A model generated the notes under the pieces. That model searched no databases, had not been told where the DNA came from, and was given only the letters and a program-made list of their open reading frames with translations. Of a DNA stretch of 64,000 bases, positions 35,615 through 44,241 are shown piece after piece (within the stretch, counting starts at the first letter, position 1; every line of letters starts with the position of its first letter). Made by a program: the position numbers and the translations under genes. This stretch comes from Desulfurobacterium atlanticum (GTDB taxonomy: Bacteria > Aquificota > Aquificia > Desulfurobacteriales > Desulfurobacteriaceae). The stretch spans positions 124,001 to 188,000 of the forward strand of contig NZ_FZOB01000002.1 in the NCBI RefSeq assembly GCF_900188395.1, in the 5' to 3' direction.

Positions 35615-36950
35615 CGATACCCTCTTTTTCAAACGCTTCAGCTATAATGTTTATAACTTTTTCTATAAGCTCCTCATTTTCAGCTTCAACCATTATTCTC
35701 ACCTTTGGCTCTGTCCCAGAATACCTGACTAAAACTCTTCCATTATTTTCGAGAATCTCATTACCGCGGGAAATAGCCTCTTTAACGTATTTAAGACTTT
35801 CTATCGGTTTTTTCTCTGAAACCCTCAGATTAACAAGTTTTTGAGGATATTTCTTAAAAAGAGAAACAAGTTCACTGAAAGGCTTTCCCGATTTTTTAAG
35901 AATTGAAGCAAGAAGAACAGCTGTAAGAACGCCATCTCCAGTTTCCATCTCTTTTTTATAAATTATATGCCCTGACTGTTCCCCTCCTATTAAAGCACCA
36001 ACTTCATCCATCTTTTCTGCAACATTTCTATCCCCAACTGATGTTCTGTAAAAATCTACCCCTTTTGATTTTATATAGTTTTCAAGTCCTAAATTGCTCA
36101 TAACAGTCGCAACTACCGGTTTCCCATTCCCGTAAAAGTCTGAAAGCAAAGCGATAATCTGGTCTCCATCAACCACATTTCCATTTTCATCAACGGCGAT
36201 ACACCTATCCGCATCTCCATCAAAAGCAAAACCGATATCAGCCCTGATTTCCTGAACTTTTTTAGATATAAATTCTGGATAAGTAGCACCGCAATTATCG
36301 TTTATATTAAATCCGTCAGGTTCTGCATTATAAACAAACACTTTAGCTCCAAGGGAACGAAAAACCTCCGGAGCTATCATAAATGCAGCTCCATTGGCAC
36401 AATCAATTGCAATTCTTAAACCTGCAAGATAAACTCCCGATTCTTCAAGAAACTTAATATAGGTTTCAAGATATCCCCTTCCATCAAACACCTGCCCTAT
36501 CTCAAGGGACGCTGCTTTTGGTAGTTCATATTTGTTAAATATTACAAGCTCAAGAGAGGCTTCTTCCATATCTGAAAATTTTTTCCCAAGATTGTTAAAA
36601 AACTTAATTCCATTATACTCAGGAGGATTATGAGAGGCCGAAACCATAATTCCCATTGAAAGGGAATGATTTTTTACCATATATGAAATAGAAGGAGTTG
36701 TGGTAGTTCCAAGATAAACAACATCAACTCCCGTAGATAAAAGCCCTGAAATAAGGGCTGTAACTATCATATCTGAGGATAGCCTGGTATCTTTACCTAT
36801 AACAACAGTATGTTTTGTTTCTGGATATTTGGCTTTAAGATAACATCCGGCTGAAATTCCTATTTTTTGACTCATTTCAGGTGTAAGGGGAAACTCATTT
36901 GCTATAGCCCGTATCCCATCTGTTCCAAAAAGTTTCTTTTTCGGCATCAT
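35604..36950 (-). CDS. glmM: Phosphoglucosamine mutase
   Basis: Converts glucosamine-6-phosphate to glucosamine-1-phosphate for UDP-GlcNAc synthesis. 448 aa, four domains. The phospho-serine loop is VSASHNPPEYNG, the Mg loop DGDADRC, the sugar loop GGEQSGH and the phosphate loop RYSGTEPKVRIM. It starts at ATG 36950 (or 36947) after AAAGGAGG and overlaps cdaR by 4 nt. cdaA-cdaR-glmM is a widespread conserved order in which GlmM can inhibit CdaA. Confidence 0.95.
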   Translation of the reverse strand: MMPKKKLFGTDGIRAIANEFPLTPEMSQKIGISAGCYLKAKYPETKHTVVIGKDTRLSSDMIVTALISGLLSTGVDVVYLGTTTTPSISYMVKNHSLSMGIMVSASHNPPEYNGIKFFNNLGKKFSDMEEASLELVIFNKYELPKAASLEIGQVFDGRGYLETYIKFLEESGVYLAGLRIAIDCANGAAFMIAPEVFRSLGAKVFVYNAEPDGFNINDNCGATYPEFISKKVQEIRADIGFAFDGDADRCIAVDENGNVVDGDQIIALLSDFYGNGKPVVATVMSNLGLENYIKSKGVDFYRTSVGDRNVAEKMDEVGALIGGEQSGHIIYKKEMETGDGVLTAVLLASILKKSGKPFSELVSLFKKYPQKLVNLRVSEKKPIESLKYVKEAISRGNEILENNGRVLVRYSGTEPKVRIMVEAENEELIEKVINIIAEAFEKEGIVEK

Positions 36951-37603
36951 CTCCTCCTTTCAATTACCACATTTATTTTTGCAGGAAAAACTTTGTAGGG
37001 AGAAACTATTTTTAGAACAACCCTTGCCCTGTTAGAAATACTATCAACATCAACAGGCTCTGTCTCTACAAATCTTACACTTTTAACCTCTGATTGAGGA
37101 AGATATACAGTAACATAATCTGGAGAAACAAAAATAGCTTTATATCTTTTTTTGAACTTTCCTGAAAAGATAACTTTAACAGGAAGAAGTTTTGCAACCA
37201 ATTTTTCAAGTTTAATTTTTACTTTATCAGGATAAAATTTCTTTACAGTTACATCTTGAAGTTGGGGAAAAACTGTTACTGTATCCTGATTTAAAGGAAC
37301 GGTTATCTCCCTATTTAAAGAAGCTAAAAAATTATCTGGAACTTTCAATACAGCTTTCCCTTCCTCTTTCAACATCGCAACTGACCTTTTTGCACCCTCA
37401 ATTTCAACTTCAATCTCTGAAGGTGAGTAAGAAACCACATAAAAGTCTGATGAAACTTCAATTTTCAAAGGAAGAGAAATTCTGGAAACAACTGTTTCCT
37501 GTTTCACAGCAAGAAACCAGAGAAGAAAAGCGAAAACAATAGCCAGTAATTTATAATGAAAGTTGTAAAAAATATAATCAATTACTCTCTTCAACCTTTC
37601 CAC
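36947..37603 (-). CDS. cdaR: YbbR-domain regulator of diadenylate cyclase
   Basis: 218 aa. One N-terminal transmembrane segment (FHYKLLAIVFAFLLWFLAV) followed by extracytoplasmic YbbR repeats with a beta-strand pattern. It interacts with CdaA in organisms where it has been studied. The frame starts at GTG 37603, overlapping cdaA by 26 nt; TTG 37594, behind AAGGTGG, is an equally good start. Confidence 0.85.
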   Translation of the reverse strand: MERLKRVIDYIFYNFHYKLLAIVFAFLLWFLAVKQETVVSRISLPLKIEVSSDFYVVSYSPSEIEVEIEGAKRSVAMLKEEGKAVLKVPDNFLASLNREITVPLNQDTVTVFPQLQDVTVKKFYPDKVKIKLEKLVAKLLPVKVIFSGKFKKRYKAIFVSPDYVTVYLPQSEVKSVRFVETEPVDVDSISNRARVVLKIVSPYKVFPAKINVVIERRR

Positions 37604-38402
37604 CTTTTATAAAAGTAACAATAACATCTTTTATACTTTTCTTTTCGGTATCCTGAGCAAGTAGAGAAAGAAGCACTCTTTTTAATCTTTGTGGCTCAAT
37701 GTTTTTTATAAGCTTCCCGTGATAAGCTATAGAAATTTTTCCGGTTTCTTCAGAAATTACAACGGCAATACAGTCTGTTTCCTCTGTTATCCCTATAGCC
37801 GCTCTATGCCTGGTTCCAACAGTCTGCGGAAGAGACGTATTCAGTGTAATAGGAAGAAAAACTCCAGCCTTTCTGATTCTATCCTCTTTTATTATCACAG
37901 CTCCATCGTGAAGCGGAGTTCCAGGCCAGAATATTGTTACAAGAAGCTCTTTTGATACTTTCGCATCAATAACTGTGCCTGCTTCAGTATAAGCATCTGT
38001 CTTCACTTTCCTTTCAAAAACTATAAGCCCACCTATCTTATCCTTTCCCATTGTTACAACAGCTCTTGTAACCTCATCAACAACTCTTTGAGCTTCATAA
38101 TTTTTTGAAAAAACTCCTAACTGTCCTTCACCAAGCCTTGCTAAAAGCTTTCTTATCTCAGGCTGAAATATCACTATAATGGCAAAAATCCCTATGGTTA
38201 AAACACTGTTAACAAGAAAAGAAAGTGTATAAAGATTTAAAAGCTTGGAAACAACGCTTATAAGAATAATCGTCATTATTCCAAACAGTATCTGTATAGC
38301 CCGGGTTTTAGAAAGATAAACAAGAACTCTATAAATCAGGAAGGCAACTATAAGAATATCAACAATATCCCTTATTGTTATCTGCGGAACAAAATCAAAC
38401 AT
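37578..38402 (-). CDS. cdaA: Diadenylate cyclase CdaA (c-di-AMP synthase)
   Basis: 274 aa. Three N-terminal membrane segments precede a DisA_N cyclase domain with the catalytic GTPLHDGAVII (DGA) and GTRHRAAIGI (RHR) motifs. It makes c-di-AMP from two ATP. It starts at ATG 38402, immediately after the folP stop, and overlaps cdaR. Confidence 0.93.
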   Translation of the reverse strand: MFDFVPQITIRDIVDILIVAFLIYRVLVYLSKTRAIQILFGIMTIILISVVSKLLNLYTLSFLVNSVLTIGIFAIIVIFQPEIRKLLARLGEGQLGVFSKNYEAQRVVDEVTRAVVTMGKDKIGGLIVFERKVKTDAYTEAGTVIDAKVSKELLVTIFWPGTPLHDGAVIIKEDRIRKAGVFLPITLNTSLPQTVGTRHRAAIGITEETDCIAVVISEETGKISIAYHGKLIKNIEPQRLKRVLLSLLAQDTEKKSIKDVIVTFIKGGKVEESN

Positions 38403-39599
38403 TTAAGCCTCTTCCACAGCAAAAAGAATATCTATAAACTGCCTTGTTTCTTTTACATCATGCACCCTTACGATTTTAACACCGTTTAAAACACCTCTAA
38501 CAATAGAAGCAAGAGAACCGGCAACCCGATTTTCAGGGTCTTTTTCACCGGTTATAAATCCGATAAAACTTTTTCTTGAAGTGCCAAGAAGAAGCGGCAA
38601 ACCGAATCTTTTAAACTCATTTATCCTTTTCAAAATCTCAAGGTTATCTTCCACCCTTTTTCCAAAACCGATACCCGGGTCAAGGATAATCTGCTCTCTT
38701 TTCACCCCTTTAGCAACAGCAGAATCTACGGTTTTTTCAAAATATTCACATATCTCCTTAACAACATCTTTATAGTAAGGATTCTTCTGCATATTTTTAG
38801 GTGTGCCTTTTATATGCATCAGAACAGCAGGAACACCCCTTTCTGCAACAAGCCCGGCCATCTTCTCATCAAAATGAAACCCGCTTATATCGTTAACAAT
38901 ATCAGCACCAGCATCAAGGGCTTCTTTTGCAACTTCAGATTTATACGTATCAACAGAGATAAAAATTTCCGGAAACCGTCTTCTTATAGCATCTATTATA
39001 GGAACAACCCTTCTTTTCTCCTCATCAATGGGAACAGGTTCAGAACCTGGACGTGTTGATTCTCCTCCAACATCTATTATTTCAGCCCCTTCCTCTATCA
39101 TCTCTTCAACACGGAAAAGGGCTTTGTCAACACTGTTCCATTTTCCCCCATCAGAAAACGAATCAGGAGTAACATTGAGAATTCCCATAATCACCGGTTT
39201 ATCAAGAACCAGCTTTTTACCATTAACATCAAATTCGAACTGGCTTTTTCTTTCAGCAGCAACTAACTTTTCTATCTCCTTACCAAGAAACTTCAAGCCA
39301 AACGGCTGTTTTTTCAATCTTTCAAGCAGTTTTTCAAGAGACCTTAAAGAAACTATCAAAACCGCCGTGCAAGTGGTACATTTAAACGATGAAGCCTCCC
39401 GTGGAAGGGCACAATCTCCTCCAGAAGCTATCGCATCCTGTTTTAAGATATTTGCCGCTCTTGTATCTATTTCCTCAATCACAAAAGTGTAAACATTTCC
39501 TTTTTTTGAAAGAATTTCTGCACCAGCAGGAGTATTTCCTATATTTAACAGGAAATTTTTAAGCTCTTCTTCCCTAAAAATTCTTCTTGTTATAAACAT
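38403..39599 (-). CDS. folP: Dihydropteroate synthase with N-terminal extension
   Basis: 398 aa, longer than the usual ~280. Residues ~130-395 are a DHPS TIM barrel: GILNVTPDSFSDGG, VGGESTRPGSEPV, DPGIGFGKRVEDN and LLGTSRKSFIG. The first ~125 residues form an additional domain with a CTTC pair whose role is unknown to me. It joins pABA with the pterin pyrophosphate in folate synthesis. First gene of the operon. The pABA-type gene at 42735 may supply its substrate. Confidence 0.92.
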   Translation of the reverse strand: MFITRRIFREEELKNFLLNIGNTPAGAEILSKKGNVYTFVIEEIDTRAANILKQDAIASGGDCALPREASSFKCTTCTAVLIVSLRSLEKLLERLKKQPFGLKFLGKEIEKLVAAERKSQFEFDVNGKKLVLDKPVIMGILNVTPDSFSDGGKWNSVDKALFRVEEMIEEGAEIIDVGGESTRPGSEPVPIDEEKRRVVPIIDAIRRRFPEIFISVDTYKSEVAKEALDAGADIVNDISGFHFDEKMAGLVAERGVPAVLMHIKGTPKNMQKNPYYKDVVKEICEYFEKTVDSAVAKGVKREQIILDPGIGFGKRVEDNLEILKRINEFKRFGLPLLLGTSRKSFIGFITGEKDPENRVAGSLASIVRGVLNGVKIVRVHDVKETRQFIDILFAVEEA

Positions 39600-39632
39600 A
39601 CAGGCCTCTTTTAAGTTAAAATAGATATGAAG

Positions 39633-39638
39633 ATTATA
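39633..39638 (-). promoter_or_regulatory. -10 element for the folP-cdaA-cdaR-glmM-ksgA operon
   Basis: TATAAT on the minus strand, about 34 bp upstream of the folP ATG. The -35 region (TTCTAT, 17 bp upstream) is weak. Confidence 0.4.
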
Positions 39639-39670
39639 CCTGTTAATTTAGTTCCATAGAAAGAGGATAT

Positions 39671-42322
39671 ATGGCAAAAATCATAACAACTCACAAAAAC
39701 ATGGACCTTGATGCTCTTGGAGCTGTAATCGCCGCAAAAAAGCTCTATCCTGAAGCAACCGTTATTCTTCCCGGAACAAAGGGAAAGGATGTAATTAAAG
39801 TCCTTCAAGAAAATCCTTCACTTATAGAATATGTAGATGAAACGGGATTTGAAAAAAGCGAAAAAATTGAAACAGTAATAGTGGTTGATACTCCAGATAT
39901 AAACAGAATTCCACAGGTAGTGAAAAAGATAATAGAAGCAGAAAACTGCAGGGTAATAATATACGATCACCACACAAAGGATGTTTCAGGTTTTGAAAAC
40001 AGTGAGCTTTATTTTAAAGAAACAGGAGCTGTTACATCGCTTTTAACAATGATTTTAAAAAGCCGTAAAATAATTCCATCTCCACTTGAAGCATCAATAA
40101 TGGCACTTGGCATCTATTCTGATACGGGAAGTTTTCTTTTTCCTGGAACAACATCCCTTGACCTTATGGCATGTTCATACCTTTTTTCAATAGGAGCAAA
40201 CCCGGAAACCATTAAATATTACCTGCCAAAAGAGCTATCGCCAGAAGAGATAGATATTTTAAAAATACTGAAAGATAATATTGAAATCAAAGAGATAAAC
40301 GGAAACACAGTTGCAATAACAACAGCTCAATTTGACAGATACGTAGGTGATATAGCCCACCTTATAAGTAAACTACTTGATATAAATAATTATCCAGCTT
40401 TGATAGCAATCATCTCAGTAGAAGGCACCATCTTTGTAATTTGCCGCTCCAAGACACCTCTTGTGGATGTTTCAAAAGTTGCAGAAAAACTTGGAGGAGG
40501 CGGACACAAAGAAGCAGCATCTGCTGTTATAAGAGACAAAACTCTTTATGAAGCAAAAGAACTTGTTTTAAAGCTTTTAAAAGAAACTGTGCAACCTGCA
40601 AAAGTTGCAAGAGACATAATGTCCACACCAGCTCAAGTTTTAAAGGAAACGGTAAGTGTAAAAGACGCACTTTCCTTTTTGATGAAGCAGGGAATAAACG
40701 CCGCTCCTGTAGTTGACGAAGATGGTAATATTGTTGGTTTAATAAACAGGAACCTTACAGACAAAGCGATTCACATGGGAATAGAGTCTGAACCTGTTTT
40801 TCTCATAATGGAAAGAGATTTTGAATATGTGACACCTGAAACTCCTGTAGGAGTTGTGGAGAAAATAGTAATAGATAACCAACAAACACTGGTTCCTGTG
40901 ATAGAGAACGGCAAAGTAGTCGGAGTTATAACAAGAACAGATATTCTTACAAACCTTTACAGGAACATTATTGATGAGTCGGAAAAATTTTACAGGAAGA
41001 GAACTCTTTCATCTCCAGGATACAAAAACGTAAAACAGATAATGAAAGAGAGACTTCCTGAAAAGGTATTTAATTTACTGAAAAAAATAGGCGAAATAGC
41101 AGACAGAGAAAAAATCAACGCTTATGTGATAGGTGGATTTGTAAGAGACCTTATCATTGGAAGAAGAAATCTTGATGTTGACATTGTGGTTGAAGGTGAT
41201 GCACCTTCTTTTGCAAAAAAAGTAGCGAAAGAACTTAACGGGAAACTCCACTCTTTTGAAAAGTTTAAAACAGCAACGGTTACACTGCCGGACGGTTTTA
41301 GAATAGACTTTGCTTCTGCAAGGACAGAAATTTACCGTGCACCAGGTGCCCTTCCTGAAGTTGATACAGCTCCGCTGAAAAAAGACCTTTTCAGAAGGGA
41401 TTTTACAATAAACACATTGGCAATAAAGATAAACGGAAAAGAGTTTGGAAAACTGATAGACTTTTTCAACGGTTTAAAGGACATAAAAGAGAAAAAAATT
41501 CGCGTTCTTCACGCTTTAAGTTTTGTTGAAGACCCGACAAGGATTTTAAGAGCTTTAAGGTTTGCAGTAAGGTACAGATTTGACCTTGGAAAACATACAG
41601 AAAAGCTTTTAAGAATAGCTGTAAAGAAAAACCTTTTCAGAACAGTTGAAGGTAAAAGAGTTTATCTTGAGCTAAAACATATTTTTGAAGAGGAGAATCC
41701 ATTAAGAATTGTTAACAGAATGAAAGAATATGGAATTTTAAAATCTATAAGTTCTGGAATAATCTGGGATAAGAGAAAGAAAGATTTCTTTGAAAGGATA
41801 AGAAAAGTTATAAACTGGCACAAGTTAACTTTTGGAAACAGAAAAAAAGTTAACTATCCAATAATATACTTTGCAGCGTTTCTTGAAGGAATACATGGAA
41901 AAGAGCTTGAAAAACTTTTAAAAGACTTTTCAATTCCTGAAAAGGAGGTTGATCTTATAAAAAACCTTATATATAGAGGAAAACAACTTCTTAAAACACT
42001 TGAAAAGGAAAAACTAAAAAACAGCGAAATTTACAATCTTCTCAAAAGTGAACCTGACGAGCTTACCCTTTATATAGCCGCAAAAACAGATAAAGAGAAA
42101 TTAAGATTAAAGCTACTTGACTTTTTAGGAGAATGGAAAGAAATGAAACTCGCAATCACCGGAAGAGACCTTAAAGAGACGGGATTAAAGCCGGGGCCGG
42201 TGTTCAAAAAAATTCTGAAAACATTAAAAGATAAAGTTATAGATGGAGAGATAGACAATGTTTACGATGAGCTTAAAACTGAAGCACAGAAACAAATAGA
42301 AACCATACACTCAAAGAACTGA
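39671..42322 (+). CDS. DHH/DHHA1-CBS-CBS-tRNA nucleotidyltransferase fusion
   Basis: 883 aa in three parts. Residues 1-310 are a DHH phosphoesterase (THKNMDLDAL, VDTPD, YDHHTKD) with a DHHA1 domain (LGGGGHKEAAS). Residues ~315-440 are two CBS domains. From ~465 on is a class II poly(A)/CCA-type head (VIGGFVRDLIIG, LDVDIVVEG, RRDFTINTLAI, EDPTRILRALRF). Aquifex has a similar fusion whose tail adds the A of tRNA CCA ends, so a separate CC-adding enzyme is expected. The DHH part could be a nanoRNase or c-di-AMP phosphodiesterase. It is divergent from the cdaA operon. Confidence 0.9.
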   Translation: MAKIITTHKNMDLDALGAVIAAKKLYPEATVILPGTKGKDVIKVLQENPSLIEYVDETGFEKSEKIETVIVVDTPDINRIPQVVKKIIEAENCRVIIYDHHTKDVSGFENSELYFKETGAVTSLLTMILKSRKIIPSPLEASIMALGIYSDTGSFLFPGTTSLDLMACSYLFSIGANPETIKYYLPKELSPEEIDILKILKDNIEIKEINGNTVAITTAQFDRYVGDIAHLISKLLDINNYPALIAIISVEGTIFVICRSKTPLVDVSKVAEKLGGGGHKEAASAVIRDKTLYEAKELVLKLLKETVQPAKVARDIMSTPAQVLKETVSVKDALSFLMKQGINAAPVVDEDGNIVGLINRNLTDKAIHMGIESEPVFLIMERDFEYVTPETPVGVVEKIVIDNQQTLVPVIENGKVVGVITRTDILTNLYRNIIDESEKFYRKRTLSSPGYKNVKQIMKERLPEKVFNLLKKIGEIADREKINAYVIGGFVRDLIIGRRNLDVDIVVEGDAPSFAKKVAKELNGKLHSFEKFKTATVTLPDGFRIDFASARTEIYRAPGALPEVDTAPLKKDLFRRDFTINTLAIKINGKEFGKLIDFFNGLKDIKEKKIRVLHALSFVEDPTRILRALRFAVRYRFDLGKHTEKLLRIAVKKNLFRTVEGKRVYLELKHIFEEENPLRIVNRMKEYGILKSISSGIIWDKRKKDFFERIRKVINWHKLTFGNRKKVNYPIIYFAAFLEGIHGKELEKLLKDFSIPEKEVDLIKNLIYRGKQLLKTLEKEKLKNSEIYNLLKSEPDELTLYIAAKTDKEKLRLKLLDFLGEWKEMKLAITGRDLKETGLKPGPVFKKILKTLKDKVIDGEIDNVYDELKTEAQKQIETIHSKN

Positions 42323-42389
42323 AAATCGTTTATAAATAAGAGAAATCAATCTTAATATGGTTTTTATCAGTGTTACAAAAATAATTTTT

Positions 42390-42405
42390 TTGCTAAAATT
42401 AGCAA
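42390..42405. promoter_or_regulatory. Palindromic operator candidate upstream of the RHH-like gene
   Basis: TTGCTAA-AA-TTAGCAA, a perfect 7-bp dyad with a 2-bp centre, lies 61 bp upstream of the ATG at 42467. A -10-like TAAAAT falls inside it. It could be the autoregulatory site of the small DNA-binding-like protein. Confidence 0.45.
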
Positions 42406-42466
42406 CACATTAAAATATTAAAAGTTAAAACAAAAAATTTCCTAATTGAAAGTAAAAGGAGGAATT

Positions 42467-42691
42467 ATGGCAAGAGGAAGAAAACCTGGAAAAAGAACAA
42501 ATAAAGTTGTAAAAATCTCTCTCCCTAAAAAGATTTACTACATCCTTTACGGAATAGCCGGAAATAACGAGCAAAAGCTTAACAAACTCATAAAAACAAT
42601 CATTGAAGAGAAACTTGATAACTCTACAATGGCAGATCTAACAAAACTTCTTGAAAACGCAAAAAAAGAGAAAGAAGAAGTTGAAGAGTAA
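42467..42691 (+). CDS. Small basic ribbon-helix-helix-like protein
   Basis: 74 aa. A basic N-terminus (ARGRKPGKRTNK) precedes a strand-helix-helix pattern (VVKISLPKKIYYILYGIAG...KLNKLIKTIIEEKL) like RHH DNA-binding proteins, then a charged coiled tail. ATG 42467 follows AAGGAGGAA; an upstream ATG at 42446 is not needed. It stands alone between two unrelated genes. The likely role is a transcription regulator or nucleoid protein. Confidence 0.65.
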   Translation: MARGRKPGKRTNKVVKISLPKKIYYILYGIAGNNEQKLNKLIKTIIEEKLDNSTMADLTKLLENAKKEKEEVEE

Positions 42692-42706
42692 ATTCAATTT
42701 AAATTA

Positions 42707-42733
42707 AAGTCGGAGGAACAGCACCTCCGACTT
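42707..42733. terminator. Bidirectional intrinsic terminator
   Basis: A perfect 10-bp stem AAGTCGGAGG/CCTCCGACTT with a 7-nt loop between the convergent RHH-like and pabB-like genes. The minus-strand tail (TTTAATTT) is the more T-rich. Confidence 0.85.
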
Positions 42734-42734
42734 C

Positions 42735-44015
42735 TTATAAAATATCAATTCCTGCTACGGTTAGAAAAGCTTTTCCCTTGTTTATAGTTTCTTTATACTC
42801 AAGGTCAGGGACAGAATCCCATACTATTCCAGCACCAACCTGAAGATATGCACGGTTTTCTTTTATAAGCAATGTTCTTATAACAATATTAAAATCAAGG
42901 TTTCCTTCAAAAGAGAAATAACCGACAGAACCGGTATAAAGAGCCCTTCTTGTTGGTTCAAGCTCCTCAATAATCTCCATAGTTCTCACTTTAGGGGCTC
43001 CTGTTATAGTTCCCCCGGGAAACATTGCTTTTACAATATCCACAGGATGAACGTTGCTATCAACTTCTCCTTTTACATTGGAAACTATATGAATAACATG
43101 GGAGTAGCTTTCAAGCACCATCAGTTCATCAACCTCAACAGTGCCATAACGGGCAACTTTCCCGATATCGTTTCTCTCAAGATCAACAAGCATTATATGC
43201 TCAGCACGCTCCTTCTCAGAAAGAAGAAGCTCCCTTGAAAGATGTAAATCTTCTTCCTTATTTTTTCCTCTTCTTCTTGTGCCGGCTATCGGCCGTGTCT
43301 CAATAACATTTTTCTCTTTTTTTATCAGCCTTTCTGGAGAACAGGAAACAGCCTCAAATCCATCAATGTCAAAATAAAATGAAAACGGTGATGGATTTAT
43401 TTTTCTTAAACTGTCGTAGAAAGATAAACTGGAACCTTCAATTTCAAAATCAAGTCTCTGAGAAAAATTAACCTGAAATGTATCACCTGAAGCTATATAC
43501 TCTTTTATTTTTTCAACAGCATAAACAAAATAATCTTTTGACATATTAAAACCTTTAAACTTAATATTAAACGGAGGAAACTGTTTGAAGCTAAATCCAC
43601 TACCTGAAATTTCAACCTCATCACCGTAAATTTTTATCTCTTTTTTTAGATTATCAAAGACAAAAGTTGTTTCAGGAAGAAAGAAAAGAATATCAGGCAT
43701 ACCGATGTCATCAGTAGCAATATCAGGCAGTTTTTCTATGTCTCTAACAGCATCGTATGATAGATAACCAAAAATACCAAAATCTTCAGGATATTTTTTC
43801 TTTAAAGAATCGTAAAACTTTTTCAGCTTTTCAAATCCATCAAAATCTCCTGTCTTAAGAAGAAGTTTCTCTTTTTCCCCAACACAGATAAAAGAAAATC
43901 TTCCTGTTTTACCGTTCACAGTAGCCGAATCAAGAAACAGTTTTACAGGAAAACCTTTTGATACTAAATATTTAAACAATTCATAAGGTTCTATCCAATC
44001 AACATTCCTTACCAC
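42735..44015 (-). CDS. pabB: Chorismate-utilising enzyme, aminodeoxychorismate synthase component I type
   Basis: 426 aa chorismate-binding enzyme. Conserved catalytic blocks are [52 protein letters not shown] and [10 protein letters not shown]. PabB and TrpE share these. Short length and the [17 protein letters not shown]-terminus lean to PabB (folate), but an anthranilate synthase is not excluded. No glutaminase partner is adjacent. GTG 44015 is 7 nt from GGAG; GTG 44021 is too close. Confidence 0.75.
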   Translation of the reverse strand: MVRNVDWIEPYELFKYLVSKGFPVKLFLDSATVNGKTGRFSFICVGEKEKLLLKTGDFDGFEKLKKFYDSLKKKYPEDFGIFGYLSYDAVRDIEKLPDIATDDIGMPDILFFLPETTFVFDNLKKEIKIYGDEVEISGSGFSFKQFPPFNIKFKGFNMSKDYFVYAVEKIKEYIASGDTFQVNFSQRLDFEIEGSSLSFYDSLRKINPSPFSFYFDIDGFEAVSCSPERLIKKEKNVIETRPIAGTRRRGKNKEEDLHLSRELLLSEKERAEHIMLVDLERNDIGKVARYGTVEVDELMVLESYSHVIHIVSNVKGEVDSNVHPVDIVKAMFPGGTITGAPKVRTMEIIEELEPTRRALYTGSVGYFSFEGNLDFNIVIRTLLIKENRAYLQVGAGIVWDSVPDLEYKETINKGKAFLTVAGIDIL

Positions 44016-44057
44016 AGACACTCTCCTTGCTTTAGCTTCAAAAGTTTGAAATTCTTC

Positions 44058-44072
44058 GGTTGCAAAGCAACC
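44058..44072. repeat. Short hairpin between pabB and ilvB
   Basis: GGTTGC-AAA-GCAACC, a 6-bp perfect stem with a 3-nt loop in the 226-bp divergent region. It lacks a T tract, so it is not a typical terminator. It may be in the pabB leader. Confidence 0.35.
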
Positions 44073-44156
44073 TCGGAAATACTTTTCTGTTTAGAACAAA
44101 GTCTATAGAATCCTTCAATCCCATAGTTGTTTTTTTAAACATCCTCGCTATAAAGG

Positions 44157-44185
44157 TTGTATGTAAACTCTAAAAATTTTATGAT
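44157..44185 (+). promoter_or_regulatory. Promoter for the ilvBNC operon
   Basis: TTGTAT (44157-44162) and TATGAT (44180-44185) with a 17-bp spacer, 56 bp upstream of the ilvB ATG. No leader-peptide attenuator with runs of branched-chain codons was seen. Confidence 0.5.
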
Positions 44186-44241
44186 ATTATTCAGCTTTAT
44201 CAACTGTGCTAATCTCCCGCCCTAAGATTTAGGAGGCAAAT

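Noticed and set aside
44058-44072. GGTTGC/GCAACC hairpin as a riboswitch or attenuator
   Set aside because: Only a 6-bp stem, no conserved aptamer and no T tract; listed only as a repeat.
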